Origin: an uncultured Prevotellaceae bacterium
GTDB lineage: Bacteria; Bacteroidota; Bacteroidia; Bacteroidales; Bacteroidaceae
DNA length: 35,251 nucleotides
Assembly: GCA_900320565.1 (NCBI GenBank)
Contig: ONSR01000054.1
Location: 1 to 35,251 of the forward strand
Reading direction: 5' to 3'
Under the pieces are notes generated by a model. The model made no database searches. It saw only the letters and a program-made list of their open reading frames with translations, and had not been told where the DNA came from. Every line of letters starts with the position of its first letter. Position 1 is the first letter of the stretch. Of the stretch, positions 20,994-31,489 are shown piece after piece. The position numbers were made by a program, and so were the translations under genes.

Positions 20994-23303
20994 TTATCTC
21001 ACAATAACGACGCGCGTCACGATAGCCTTGTTGCCCTCCGGAGTGTTGGCTACGACGTGATAGATGCCGCTGGCAACGCGCAATCCATTGTTGGCACAAC
21101 CGTTCCAAAGGCAGGTTCCGCCAGCAGATGTGCCGTTCCATACGAGCTGACCGCCAGTGGAGATGATCTTTACCTCTGTGTTGTTCACCAATCCTCGGAT
21201 GGCAATCGGACCGTTGTAGTCAGGTGTAACTGGGTTGGGAAATACGACGACGTTGCTCTTCTCCAACTCTGCTTCGGGCGACGTGGCATCGCTCATGAAG
21301 CTGCACAGGCCTTTGTCCGTACCGAAGACCACTTCTCCAGTGCCCGGATGAACAGCAATGCTTTGCACGTTATTGCTAAGGAGAGGACTGTCGTCGGTAG
21401 TGAAGTGGTGTATCATCTCCTGCCCGTCGGCACTGATCAGGTAGGCTCCATTGTTTTGCGTGCCTATCCATTTACGGTTCGCCGCATCGATGGAGATGCA
21501 GGCAATAGAGACATTGTTGAGCAGATAGTCAGCAAGTCCGCTGCCATCATTGCGGTTTATCTTAACCTGCGTAAACTGGTAATCCGTATTGAAGACATTG
21601 GATAAGTCCTCCATAACGAAGAGGCCGGAGGATGTTCCTACCCAGACTAAGCCATCAAGGTCCTCGCAAACACAGAAGAATTCCTCGGGCTGATAAATTG
21701 TCCCGTCCTGGTTGACGATGTTCTGATGCATGATGCTTCTGTCGTCGGCATTGCGTTCCGTCCCCTTTGTGTCGAGGCAGAAGATGCCACGCATGTCCAG
21801 GCGTCGGCTGGTCACTATCTTAATGCCGCTGCTGTGATGCAGGATGTTGTCCACCAGAGAGCAGCCATCCAACTCCTTATAGTATAGTTTGTACCATTTT
21901 CCGTTAGGCTTGAATACAATCAAGACAGAGTCTCTCATCGAAGATGCCATCCATAGGCTGCCGTCCGCATCATAGCTCAACGCGGCGCACATAACGTAAT
22001 TGTAGTTTTGCGACGATGAAGGCATTAAGCTTGTCAGCGCGGAGTTCTTGTGATTATAGAGCTTGACAAACTTGCCGTTCTTGTATTCGCATAGGCCTCC
22101 ACGATAGAGGCTGGCGAAGTGATGCGTGTCGTCTGTAGGATCTTGAACGAGGTTGGTTGTGTTGACAAGCTTAAATCTTGGGTACTCAGCGGGAATGTCC
22201 ATCTCCTTGAAGTTAGTCCACTCTCCGTTTTCATAGTACATGGCGGTGGCGGGATTGGAGAAGCCGCTTACTGTATTGATGCCTCCTGCCACGAGGAGAC
22301 GGTCGCCCACCCAACTGAGCCTATATCCGAGATCGCGAATAGGACTGCTTGGCTGTATGATTTCTCCTGTGGGCGTGAATGCGTTGTCCGTAATCTTATA
22401 GCCACGCAAGCCGTTCTCGTTCTCGCTCATCCAGTATTTGCCACCGAGATAAGACACGTCGCTCCATTTGGCAGGAGTTGTGAGGATGGTGGGGCTGCTC
22501 GTGAGGTCGGTGGTCATACCGAGTTGGGTATTGTTGCCCCAAAAGAGGCGGTCTCCATTGTGTTTCAGGAAGGTCAGGAAGGTATAGCTTCCTTTGTCGT
22601 AGGCCGTATTGGTAGTGCTGGCAGGGTCCATTTCGTAGAGTGTGGCGTTTGTCAATGCCATGACTTTGTCCTGAAAGCAGCACATGTTCATCACGGTGGT
22701 CCATGTAGCCCTCCTATTCCAGTTCTTCTCCAGCTGCATGTTGCTGTTCTTTGGGCATTGGTACACGCCATCGTTTGTAGCAATGAACACCTCATCGTCG
22801 GTTGCTGTGATGCACTGTATGGTCTTGCTCATCTTGTAAGTGTTGCGGAACACACCTTCCTTCATGTCCACTTCAATAAATCCAAAGCCGGTAGCAAGGT
22901 AAGCCATAGATTTGTTGATGGAAACATAGGAGACTTCTTTGCCCAAGATGCTTTTGTCCTTCAGGGCAGAGAGGTTCTGTACATTGCCCTCCTTGTCGAG
23001 CAGGTCAATGTTACTATTGCTGTAAACGATGAGCAGCTTGCCAGCCTCTTTGCTATATGCAATGTGAGCGATATTGACATCACTGAGCTCGTTCAGATGG
23101 TCGTAAGTGCGAACTTCGCCATCTTCTGTATCGTAGGAAAGCAGATTACCGTTCATCAGGGAATAGATGATGCTGCCGCTTACGTCACTCTTGGTGGCAA
23201 TTTGGTAACTAAGATACATGCGCCATGTTCCCAGTTGCTGGGCTGAGGCTGTAAGGCAAAGCACACAAAGGAGTAGTGCCAGGGAAGAGAGTTTCTTTAT
23301 CAT
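20994..23303 (-). CDS. porZ: Type IX secretion system protein PorZ-like (two beta-propellers, C-terminal sorting-type domain)
   Basis: A 769-residue surface protein. Signal peptide at residues 1-21 (LSSLALLLCVLCLTASAQ); PorZ-type opening LGTWRMYLSYQIAT; many YVS/regulator-propeller blades (FIATNDGVYQC, GLVWVGTSSGLFVMED, KWIGTQNNGAYLIS); and a final domain with VVVFPNPVTPDYNG and VASGIYHVV, which is the T9SS C-terminal fold. In Porphyromonas gingivalis PorZ (similar length) is part of the attachment complex that joins cargo to anionic LPS. It is last in the leuS-yitT-rdgB-porZ run. A 22-bp repeat array lies just upstream. Confidence 0.8.
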   Translation of the reverse strand: MIKKLSSLALLLCVLCLTASAQQLGTWRMYLSYQIATKSDVSGSIIYSLMNGNLLSYDTEDGEVRTYDHLNELSDVNIAHIAYSKEAGKLLIVYSNSNIDLLDKEGNVQNLSALKDKSILGKEVSYVSINKSMAYLATGFGFIEVDMKEGVFRNTYKMSKTIQCITATDDEVFIATNDGVYQCPKNSNMQLEKNWNRRATWTTVMNMCCFQDKVMALTNATLYEMDPASTTNTAYDKGSYTFLTFLKHNGDRLFWGNNTQLGMTTDLTSSPTILTTPAKWSDVSYLGGKYWMSENENGLRGYKITDNAFTPTGEIIQPSSPIRDLGYRLSWVGDRLLVAGGINTVSGFSNPATAMYYENGEWTNFKEMDIPAEYPRFKLVNTTNLVQDPTDDTHHFASLYRGGLCEYKNGKFVKLYNHKNSALTSLMPSSSQNYNYVMCAALSYDADGSLWMASSMRDSVLIVFKPNGKWYKLYYKELDGCSLVDNILHHSSGIKIVTSRRLDMRGIFCLDTKGTERNADDRSIMHQNIVNQDGTIYQPEEFFCVCEDLDGLVWVGTSSGLFVMEDLSNVFNTDYQFTQVKINRNDGSGLADYLLNNVSIACISIDAANRKWIGTQNNGAYLISADGQEMIHHFTTDDSPLLSNNVQSIAVHPGTGEVVFGTDKGLCSFMSDATSPEAELEKSNVVVFPNPVTPDYNGPIAIRGLVNNTEVKIISTGGQLVWNGTSAGGTCLWNGCANNGLRVASGIYHVVANTPEGNKAIVTRVVIVR

Positions 23304-23360
23304 CGTCGTTCTGTTATGGTATGACAGGAAGTTTTCTATGCGACATGTAGGGGTTTTTCA

Positions 23361-23480
23361 TTCCCCTATAGGGCGCCAGTCATTCCCCTATAGGGCGTTG
23401 CTTATTCCCCTATAGGGCGTTGGTCACTCCCCTATAGGGCGTTGGTCACTCCCCTATAGGGCGTTGAAGATTCCCCTACG
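23361..23480. repeat. 22-bp-period tandem repeat, locus 5 (CCCTATAGGG type)
   Basis: TTCCCC or CTCCCC starts recur at 23361, 23383, 23405, 23427, 23449 and 23471, exactly 22 bp apart. Five units carry the palindrome CCCTATAGGG followed by CGTTG or CGCCA; the sixth is broken (CCCTACGGAGGG). It lies between porZ and the rdgB stop. Confidence 0.92.
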
Positions 23481-23543
23481 GAGGGTTTTGAAGGCTTCCT
23501 TGTCTAATACATCTTTTATATATTCAATAACGAAAAAGTCGGG

Positions 23544-24134
23544 TCAATTATTGCTTTGGGCCACAAGATATTCTGCCAGTTTCTTCGTGGCTCGCCCACG
23601 ATGGCTGATGCTGTTCTTTGCTTCGGCACTCATTTGGGCAAAGGCGAGGCCGCCTGCTTCAGTGGGAGCGAAGACTGGGTCGTATCCGAATCCACCTTCG
23701 CCGGCACGCTGCGGCAATATCTCGCCTTCCACGATGCCTTCGAAGAGTCTTTCCTTACCATCCTGAACGAGGGCTATGACTGTACGGAAGCGAGCCTTGC
23801 GTGTCTCTGCCTTTTCTATCTTGTCGAGCAGGCATCGTATGTTGGCATCGGCATCATGGCTTTCGCCATATCCGTTCATGGCACCGAAACGAGCCGTATA
23901 GACTCCTGGCGCTCCGCCGAGTGCATCTACCTCCAAGCCAGTGTCGTCGGCAAAACAATCTACGCCATAGTGCTCATGGACATATCGTGCCTTCTGCAAG
24001 GCATTGCCCTCCAGCGTGTCGGCCGTCTCGGGGATGTCCTCGGTGCAGCCGATGTCGCTCAGCCCTTTCACCGTGAAGGCACTGCCCAGTATCTGCCGGA
24101 TCTCCTCCAGCTTGTGGGCATTGTTGGTTGCCAT
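23544..24134 (-). CDS. rdgB: Non-canonical purine NTP pyrophosphatase (RdgB/HAM1)
   Basis: A 196-residue house-cleaning enzyme hydrolysing dITP/XTP to monophosphates. Segments MATNNAHKLEEIRQIL at the start, CFADDTGLEVDALGGAPGVYTARF, and GGFGYDPVF, SHRGRA near the end are diagnostic. A longer frame begins at 24194, but its extra 20 residues (GNKEFPLKGVRRSII part) are encoded by a palindromic repeat element. Family proteins begin at (F/M)ATNN, and AGGAGG lies shortly upstream of the ATG at 24134, so I use that start. It is the gene before porZ. Confidence 0.92.
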   Translation of the reverse strand: MATNNAHKLEEIRQILGSAFTVKGLSDIGCTEDIPETADTLEGNALQKARYVHEHYGVDCFADDTGLEVDALGGAPGVYTARFGAMNGYGESHDADANIRCLLDKIEKAETRKARFRTVIALVQDGKERLFEGIVEGEILPQRAGEGGFGYDPVFAPTEAGGLAFAQMSAEAKNSISHRGRATKKLAEYLVAQSNN

Positions 24135-24142
24135 GATGATGG

Positions 24143-24239
24143 ACCTCCTAACCCCCTTCAGGGGGAACTCTTTATTACCTTCTTCTCCTGTCATGTCATA
24201 GTTTGTGTTTAATTTCCACTAAAGAGGGTTAGGGGGTCT
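24143..24239. repeat. 97-bp palindromic element between yitT and rdgB
   Basis: GACCTCCTAACCCCCTT (24143-24159) and AAGAGGGTTAGGGGGTC (24223-24239) are inverted copies with two mismatches; a smaller hairpin CCCCCTTCAGGGGG sits in the left end. Length and ends match the element in lpxB. It reaches from the yitT stop to 9 bases before the rdgB ATG and seems to supply its AGGAGG. Confidence 0.8.
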
Positions 24240-25147
24240 TACTTCTTTATGGGGTCGAAGCCTTCGCCAAAGACGCCTTCTACGTTGCTCATAGAGACGA
24301 ATGCCTGCGGGTCGATGCGCTTGATGAGCTGGAATATGCTGCGACTCTCATAGCGCTTGGCCAGGATGAGCAGCACCTGCCGCTTCTCCTTGCTATAGAA
24401 CCCTTCGCCCGATAGAACGGTTACGCCTCGCTCGAGTCTTGTATTGACCTCCTCTGCTATTTTCTCGTACTGTTCGCTGATGATGATGAACTGCACGCTT
24501 CGCCTTGCCGAGTTGATGACATAGTCAAGGAAGTTGAGGCTGATGAACATTGCCAGGTAGCCCACCACCATCGTCTCGATGTCGTGCGAGATAAAGTAGC
24601 TGCCGCCGATGATGACGATGTCGAGCATCAGGAGCAGTCGGCCGAGGGAGATGTCCCAATACTTGTTGATGGAGCTGGCAATGATGTCTGTGCCACCCGT
24701 ACTGCCGCCTGCCAAGAAGATGGTTGCCAAGCCAAGACCTTCAAGGAAGGCACCAATGACGCAGGCCATGAACTTCTGTTCGCCTATGATGTGCATAAGC
24801 GTATGGTGACCATCTGCACCAACGACGGTGAGCTGGGTCTGCATGATGCCGATAGCACTCGAGATGAGTAGCGTCACAATGATTGTGCGTACCAGATAAC
24901 GCCAGCCCAGTATGCGCATAGCCATCAGGAGCAAGCCTACATTTATAATTAAGTAGGTGTTGCCTGCAGGAAACCCTGTCAAGTAGTACAGGATGGTGGA
25001 GATACCCGTAACGCCTCCACTGACTATCTTATAAGGCAATAGGAAGCAGGCATAGCCAACCGTGTAGATGACTGTGCCCAGCAACATCTGCAGATAGTCG
25101 CGCAGTAGTTGCCAAGGTGAAGGTCCTATGATGTCCTTTATCGTCAT
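24239..25147 (-). CDS. YitT family membrane protein (DUF161/DUF2179), copy 2
   Basis: A 302-residue protein with five or six membrane segments in its first 200 residues and a soluble DUF2179 C-terminal domain (GVTVLSGEGFYSKEKRQVLLILAKR ... RIDPQAFVSMSNVEGVFGEGF). The FLAGGSTGGTDIIA loop is a family hallmark. Function is not established; some members are linked to export or sporulation in Firmicutes. Its ATG overlaps the stop of copy 1 by 4 bases, and the two are tandem paralogues. Confidence 0.88.
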   Translation of the reverse strand: MTIKDIIGPSPWQLLRDYLQMLLGTVIYTVGYACFLLPYKIVSGGVTGISTILYYLTGFPAGNTYLIINVGLLLMAMRILGWRYLVRTIIVTLLISSAIGIMQTQLTVVGADGHHTLMHIIGEQKFMACVIGAFLEGLGLATIFLAGGSTGGTDIIASSINKYWDISLGRLLLMLDIVIIGGSYFISHDIETMVVGYLAMFISLNFLDYVINSARRSVQFIIISEQYEKIAEEVNTRLERGVTVLSGEGFYSKEKRQVLLILAKRYESRSIFQLIKRIDPQAFVSMSNVEGVFGEGFDPIKK

Positions 25148-26037
25148 GGCTTTATGACATTAAACCCGTTCCCATAGACACCCTCTGCTCTGCTCTGCGA
25201 GACGAAGGCAGCAGGGTCGGTCTCTTGAATCATGCGCAATATCTTGACGGACTCTCTCTTGTGTACAATGGTGATCAGCACCTTAATGTCTTGATGACTG
25301 TAATAGCCCTCGCCATTCATCGAGGTCACGCTGTGGCAGGTCTCTGATATGATGCGTTGGCAGATTTCGTCGGGTTTCCTTGTGAAGATGATGAACTGGA
25401 TGTCTTGCCTTGCGCTGTTGATGAGCATGTCCAGGGCATAGGTATAGACAACCAAAGTGACGTAGCCAAACACAACCATCCTGACATCATGGAAGATGGG
25501 CCAGCACGAAGCAATGACCACAAAGTCGAGAATCAGCAAGGCTCGGCCGAAGGTGATGTTGCGATACTTGTTCACGAGGGCCGCTATGATGTCCCATCCG
25601 CCCGTACTTCCTCCTGTGAGGAACACAATGCCGATGCCCAAACCGTTCAGTATGGCACCAAGCACGCAGGCCATCGAGTCTTGGCCTTCGCCAAGGATCT
25701 GCATCAAGTGTCCGCTCTCATCTGTCATCATCTGTTGCCCCAGCTCGAGGAAAGAGGAAAGGGCAATGGTTGCGTATGCCGTCTTGCCGACAAACTTCCA
25801 ACCAAGTGGCTTGATGGCAATGATGAGCAGGATGGAGTTGGCAATGAGCACGGCAGCCGAGATGGGGAACTTCGTCAAGTAGTAAAGGATGGCGAACATA
25901 CCCGTCATGCCGCCCGTCGTGATGTGATAGGGCAACAGGAACGCGGCCCAACCCAAGGCATAGATGGCCATGCCGAGGTTGATGGCCAGGAAGTCCAGCG
26001 TGAACTCCCATATTCTGCGATAGTTTACCTTTGGCAT
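25144..26037 (-). CDS. YitT family membrane protein (DUF161/DUF2179), copy 1
   Basis: A 297-residue paralogue of the next gene with the same layout: PYHITTGGMTGMFAILYY, FLTGGSTGGWDIIAALVNKY, and a DUF2179 end (NGEGYYSHQDIKVLITIVHKRES ... AFVSQSRAEGVYGNGFNVIKP). The start codon shares its A with the leuS stop codon, so leuS and both yitT genes are translationally coupled. Two retained copies may form a heteromer, which is inference. Confidence 0.88.
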   Translation of the reverse strand: MPKVNYRRIWEFTLDFLAINLGMAIYALGWAAFLLPYHITTGGMTGMFAILYYLTKFPISAAVLIANSILLIIAIKPLGWKFVGKTAYATIALSSFLELGQQMMTDESGHLMQILGEGQDSMACVLGAILNGLGIGIVFLTGGSTGGWDIIAALVNKYRNITFGRALLILDFVVIASCWPIFHDVRMVVFGYVTLVVYTYALDMLINSARQDIQFIIFTRKPDEICQRIISETCHSVTSMNGEGYYSHQDIKVLITIVHKRESVKILRMIQETDPAAFVSQSRAEGVYGNGFNVIKP

Positions 26038-28865
26038 TATGCTTTTGGCTTTACTACGATGTTGACGATGCGCTTAGGGATAGCGATGGTCTTCACTATG
26101 TCCATTCCCTCAAGATGCTTAGCTGCCTCGGGTGCTGAGGTAGCAAGCTCTATCATCTGCTCCGGTGTTGCATCGGCAGGGAAGAGCATGTCGAAACGCA
26201 CCTTACCGTTGAACTGCACGCCGAGCTTCACGCTGGTCTCAACGAGATACTTCTCCTCGTACTGCGGCCACCTTGCATCGCAGACACTTCCTTCGCCGCC
26301 GAGTGCTTCCCAAAGCTCTTCTGCGATGTGCGGTGCAAAGGGAGCGATGAGGACGGGCAGCGTCTGGAGTACGGTGCGGCTGCTGCATTTCTGCTGGCTC
26401 AACTCGTTGACTGCGACCATGAATGCCGAGATGCTCGTGTTGTAGGAGAACGCCTCGATGTCGCCTGTCACCTTCTTGATGAGCTTATGCAGCGTCTTGA
26501 GGCTGTCGGCAGAGGGTTCGTCGTCGGTCAACGCGAGGTTGCCGTCTTTGTCCCAATACAGCGCCCACAACTTCTTGAGGAAGCGGAAGCAACCGTCTAT
26601 GCCGTTGGTGTCCCAAGGCTTCGACTGCTCGACCGGACCGAGGAACATCTCGTAAAGGCGCAACGTATCTGCCCCATAGTTCTCGACAATCATGTCGGGA
26701 TTGACGACGTTGTACATCGACTTAGACATCTTCTCGATGGCCCAGCCGCAGATGTACTTGCCATCTTCGAGGACGAAGTCTGCCGTAGCGTACTCCGGAC
26801 TCCAGGCCTTGAAGGCTTCCAGGTCGAGGATGTCGTTCTTCACGATGTTTACGTCCACATGGATAGGCGTGACGTCGTACTTGTCTTTCAAGCCTAAAGA
26901 GACAAACGTGTTAGTCTCCTTGATGCGATACACGAAGTTGGAGCGCCCTTGAATCATGCCTTGGTTGACGAGTTTCTTGAAGGGCTCTTCCTTCTTACTT
27001 ACGCCGAGGTCGAAGAGGAACTTGTTCCAGAAGCGTGAGTAAATAAGGTGACCTGTGGCATGCTCCGAGCCGCCGACGTAAAGATCGACGTTCTGCCAAT
27101 ATGATGCGGCACGGTCGCTGACCAGAGCCTGATCGTTGTGCGGGTCCATATAGCGCAGATAGTAGGCACTCGAACCTGCAAAGCCAGGCATGGTATATAG
27201 TTCGATGGGATAGATGCCGGCAGCCTCGTCAATGAGTTTCTTATCGACAATCTTGCGATTCTTCTCGTCCCAAGCCCAAATCTGGGCATTGCCGAGAGGC
27301 GATTCGCCTGTTTCCGTCGGCAAGAACTTCTCGACTTGTGGCAACTCGATGGGTAGGCACTCTTCCGGTATCATAGTGGGGATGCCCTTTTTGTAATAGA
27401 CGGGGAAGGGCTCGCCCCAGTAGCGCTGACGGCTGAAGATAGCGTCGCGAAGGCGATAGTTTACTTTGACGCGACCCAGATTGTGTGCCTTGACGAAGCG
27501 CTTTGTCTCGGCAATTGCCTCCTTAATAGTGAGGCCATTCAGGCAGAGACGCTCTCCGTCATACTCGACACTCTTGTCCGGCGTGATGGGCGAATTGATG
27601 ACAATGCCTTCCTTGGCATCGTAGCTTTCCTCCGAAATGTCGGCGCCTTCCACGAGCGGAATGATGGGCAGGTCGAAGTGCTTGGCAAAGGCATAGTCTC
27701 TGCTGTCGTGAGCAGGCACAGCCATAATGGCACCTGTGCCGTAGCCGGCAAGCACGTATTCTGCGATATAGATGGGGCATTTGTCGCCCGTAATGGGATT
27801 GATGCCGTAGGCACCGCTGAAGACGCCCGTCACGGTGTGGTCTATCATGCGTTCCCTCTCGGTGCGGCTCTTGACGTACTTCAGGTACTCATCTACTGCA
27901 GCACGCTGGTCGGGTGTAGTAACCTTATCGACGAGTTCGCTTTCGGGAGCGAGGACGAAGAAGGTAACGCCGAACATCGTGTCGGCTCGCGTGGTGAAGA
28001 TGGTGAAGGAACCTGCCTCGTCTCCATCTTTGGAGAGGGTATAGGGAATCTCTATCTCAGCTCCTTCGCTACGGCCTATCCAGTTGCGTTGTGTTTCCTT
28101 GATGCTCTCGCTCCAATCGATGGTGTCGAGGCCGTCGAGGAGGCGCTGGCTGTAGGCACTGACACGCAGGCACCATTGCCGCATCTTCTTCTGTTCGACG
28201 GGATAGCCGCCACGGACGCTGACGCCTTCCACCACTTCATCGTTGGCGAGCACTGTGCCGAGCTTTGGGCACCAGTTCACCATCGTCTCGCCCAGGAAGG
28301 CGATGCGATAGTTCATCAGCAGGTCGCTCTGAGCCTTCTCGTCGGCTGGCCAAGTTCCTTCCTGCTTGAACTTCTCGATGAGCTTCTCGATGGGCTGAGC
28401 CTTCTGGAGTTCCTCGTCGAAATATGAGTTGAACATCTTTTGGAAGGCCCATTGCGTCCACTTGTAGTAGTCGGGTGTGCAAGTGCGCACTTCTCTGTCC
28501 CAGTCGAACGAGAAACCTATCTTATCGAGCTGCTCGCGATAGCGGTCGATGTTGGCGAAGGTAGTCTTCTCGGGGTGCTGACCTGTCTTGATGGCGTACT
28601 GCTCGGCAGGCAAACCGTAAGCATCATAACCCATGGGGTTCAAGACATTGAAGCCTTGTTGACGCTTGTAGCGTGCATAGATGTCGCTTGCGATGTAGCC
28701 GAGCGGGTGGCCTACGTGGAGGCCTGCACCGCTGGGGTAGGGGAACATGTTGAGGACATAGAACTTCTCTCGACGTTCATCCTCTGTTACCTTGTATGTC
28801 TGGCGTTCCGTCCAAAGGCGGTGCCACTTCTGTTCTATCTCGCGAAAGTTATATTCTTTTACCAT
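26037..28865 (-). CDS. leuS: Leucyl-tRNA synthetase
   Basis: A 942-residue class I synthetase. The N-terminus [19 protein letters not shown]-type motif in [16 protein letters not shown], editing (CP1) domain with [12 protein letters not shown], zinc-insert region, KMSKS motif in [14 protein letters not shown], and anticodon-binding C-terminus are all present. A longer frame to 29009 would overlap the upstream membrane-protein gene; the ATG at 28865 gives the family start and lies 4 bases after that gene's stop. Confidence 0.97.
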   Translation of the reverse strand: MVKEYNFREIEQKWHRLWTERQTYKVTEDERREKFYVLNMFPYPSGAGLHVGHPLGYIASDIYARYKRQQGFNVLNPMGYDAYGLPAEQYAIKTGQHPEKTTFANIDRYREQLDKIGFSFDWDREVRTCTPDYYKWTQWAFQKMFNSYFDEELQKAQPIEKLIEKFKQEGTWPADEKAQSDLLMNYRIAFLGETMVNWCPKLGTVLANDEVVEGVSVRGGYPVEQKKMRQWCLRVSAYSQRLLDGLDTIDWSESIKETQRNWIGRSEGAEIEIPYTLSKDGDEAGSFTIFTTRADTMFGVTFFVLAPESELVDKVTTPDQRAAVDEYLKYVKSRTERERMIDHTVTGVFSGAYGINPITGDKCPIYIAEYVLAGYGTGAIMAVPAHDSRDYAFAKHFDLPIIPLVEGADISEESYDAKEGIVINSPITPDKSVEYDGERLCLNGLTIKEAIAETKRFVKAHNLGRVKVNYRLRDAIFSRQRYWGEPFPVYYKKGIPTMIPEECLPIELPQVEKFLPTETGESPLGNAQIWAWDEKNRKIVDKKLIDEAAGIYPIELYTMPGFAGSSAYYLRYMDPHNDQALVSDRAASYWQNVDLYVGGSEHATGHLIYSRFWNKFLFDLGVSKKEEPFKKLVNQGMIQGRSNFVYRIKETNTFVSLGLKDKYDVTPIHVDVNIVKNDILDLEAFKAWSPEYATADFVLEDGKYICGWAIEKMSKSMYNVVNPDMIVENYGADTLRLYEMFLGPVEQSKPWDTNGIDGCFRFLKKLWALYWDKDGNLALTDDEPSADSLKTLHKLIKKVTGDIEAFSYNTSISAFMVAVNELSQQKCSSRTVLQTLPVLIAPFAPHIAEELWEALGGEGSVCDARWPQYEEKYLVETSVKLGVQFNGKVRFDMLFPADATPEQMIELATSAPEAAKHLEGMDIVKTIAIPKRIVNIVVKPKA

Positions 28866-28869
28866 GAGC

Positions 28870-29598
28870 TTAGAGACGATAACCGAAGGTAATGCTGAAG
28901 TTGAAGTTACGAACCTTAGGAAGGACTCTGCCGGCATTGGCTGTGTCGTCCTTGAAGGCATCGCGATAGCTGACGCGATAGATGTCTGCCAGACCCCAGT
29001 CGCAGCCAATCAGCAGGTTGTAGTGGTGGTTGTATTCTGCACCGATGCGGAAGCCGATGCCTGCATCCCAGCGTTGGAACGATTCGGTTGGGTATCCGTA
29101 GTTCTTGAAGGCTACGTAGGATGCATTGTCTTCAATGTCCCTGAAGGCGCTGCCATCTTCGTCGATGCTTATTTTATGACGTCCTGCGAAGCCCACAGCA
29201 AAGTAGGGGCCGACTTCTCCGTACAGGCCGATGGACTCTGTGGGGTTGTAACGGAAGCCGACTCGAATAGGAACTTCGAAATAATGGAGGGCATACTTAC
29301 CATTTACATCGTAGTCCTTGCCATCAATCGTTATGTCGGGTTCCTCACCTTTACCACCCTTCATGGTCCAGTCCAGACCGGCAGTCAGGTATGTTCCATG
29401 AGCCTTTGGGAGAACAAAGTCCACTCTTGCTCCCAAGACCGCACCGGCTTTAGCGCCGAAGTCATGGTTCTGGAGTTTGGATACGTTCATGCCGAAGATT
29501 CCCATCCACGAGAAGCCTTGTTCGGGTTCGTACTCAAAAGCCCTTGCGTTGCCGGCACACATTACCATAGCAACGATAACGAATAAAATCTTTTTCAT
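28870..29598 (-). CDS. Outer-membrane beta-barrel protein
   Basis: A 242-residue exported protein: signal peptide [19 protein letters not shown] (start ATG at 29598), then alternating strands ([65 protein letters not shown]), ending in a barrel strand [11 protein letters not shown] with an aromatic/hydrophobic end. This is the PorT-like/OMP_b-brl type common in Bacteroidales; no specific function can be named. A longer frame starting at 29664 would run through the promoter. It is followed closely by leuS. Confidence 0.82.
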   Translation of the reverse strand: MKKILFVIVAMVMCAGNARAFEYEPEQGFSWMGIFGMNVSKLQNHDFGAKAGAVLGARVDFVLPKAHGTYLTAGLDWTMKGGKGEEPDITIDGKDYDVNGKYALHYFEVPIRVGFRYNPTESIGLYGEVGPYFAVGFAGRHKISIDEDGSAFRDIEDNASYVAFKNYGYPTESFQRWDAGIGFRIGAEYNHHYNLLIGCDWGLADIYRVSYRDAFKDDTANAGRVLPKVRNFNFSITFGYRL

Positions 29599-29634
29599 AA
29601 CGGTGTTTATTAAGTTTGTATTATAATTTGGGTG

Positions 29635-29664
29635 CAAAGGTACGAATAAGCGAGCGAAAAACAA
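29635..29664 (-). promoter_or_regulatory. Promoter of the OMP-leuS unit
   Basis: Minus-strand -7 box TACCTTTG (plus 29635-29642) with TTG at plus 29662-29664 and a 19-base spacer. A second TACCTTTG lies at plus 29723-29730 without a clear -33. Confidence 0.75.
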
Positions 29665-29858
29665 AAGGAAAACGAAAGTTTTTCTTTATTTTTCCGAGCG
29701 AGAGTACTTTCGGGGCTTGCCTCAAAGGTACGACATTTAATTGAAAATTAAAAGGTGAAACATGAAAAATGTTGTTTCTCGCGGGGAGAGGCATTTCGTC
29801 AAAACTATTGGAAAAGCAGGAAAAAACTTTACATTCTTTTGCCTGGGTGATGTCGTCC

Positions 29859-29962
29859 GGCAGGTCGGATTTGTCGATGAAGGCAGGGGCGTTTCTCAAC
29901 GCAGGCAGTTGAATTTGCAATTCCCCTATAGGGCGTTTGTAATTCCCCTACGTTGATTTCAT
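29859..29962. repeat. 22-bp-period repeat, locus 6 (CCCTATAGGG type)
   Basis: TTCCCCTATAGGGCG at 29921 and a broken TTCCCCTACG at 29943 are 22 bp apart and match locus 5. Upstream, GGCAG recurs at 29859, 29882 and 29904 (23 and 22 bp), probably degenerate units. The wider gap 29665-30159 has no gene that I can support. Confidence 0.6.
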
Positions 29963-30159
29963 CGAGAAAAAAGCCCGAATTTTATCCTAAAACACTTGGA
30001 ACTTGTTCGTTTTCTCGCTTGATTCAGAAAATGCCGTTTTGTAACAACCTGAATGCCATTGTGTTGCAAAATAAGCTTCAAATTCGATTTCGGGGGTCTC
30101 TGGCTATGGCAAAGTGGAAAAGATGCGCTTAAAACGCGTCTGTCAGGGAAAAATATTTA

Positions 30160-30190
30160 CAAAAAAGAAAGGGCGCACCGAAGCGCGCCC
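30160..30190 (-). terminator. Intrinsic terminator of the esterase gene
   Basis: Stem GGGCGC/GCGCCC (30171-30190) with an 8-base loop, followed on the minus strand by TTTCTTTTTT, 21 bases after the esterase stop. Confidence 0.85.
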
Positions 30191-30210
30191 CCAAAAGGTT
30201 TATGTCTTGC

Positions 30211-31374
<1,164 letters not shown>

Positions 31375-31402
31375 TTATGTTGTTAAACTATCGTTCCTGC
31401 CA

Positions 31403-31410
31403 CAAAATTA
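31403..31410 (-). promoter_or_regulatory. -7 box of the esterase gene
   Basis: Minus-strand TAATTTTG fits TAnnTTTG, 44 bases before the start. There is no clear TTG at the expected distance. Confidence 0.45.
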
Positions 31411-31453
31411 AGTATTTTTTTGGCAAAGGCTTTCATATTTGAAGAAAAAAGTG

Positions 31454-31461
31454 TTACTTTG
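31454..31461 (+). promoter_or_regulatory. -7-like box of the GH78 gene
   Basis: TTACTTTG (one mismatch to TAnnTTTG), 29 bases before the ATG at 31490. It argues against the TTG start at 31439. Confidence 0.45.
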
Positions 31462-31489
31462 TGTCGCATATCATATAATACAATGTAGT

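Noticed and set aside
23361-23480. CRISPR array
   Set aside because: The repeated units are contiguous with almost no unique spacers (about 22-bp total period), and no cas genes are present.
28866-29009. 48-residue N-terminal extension of LeuS
   Set aside because: It overlaps the upstream outer-membrane protein gene and does not resemble LeuS, which begins at [13 protein letters not shown].
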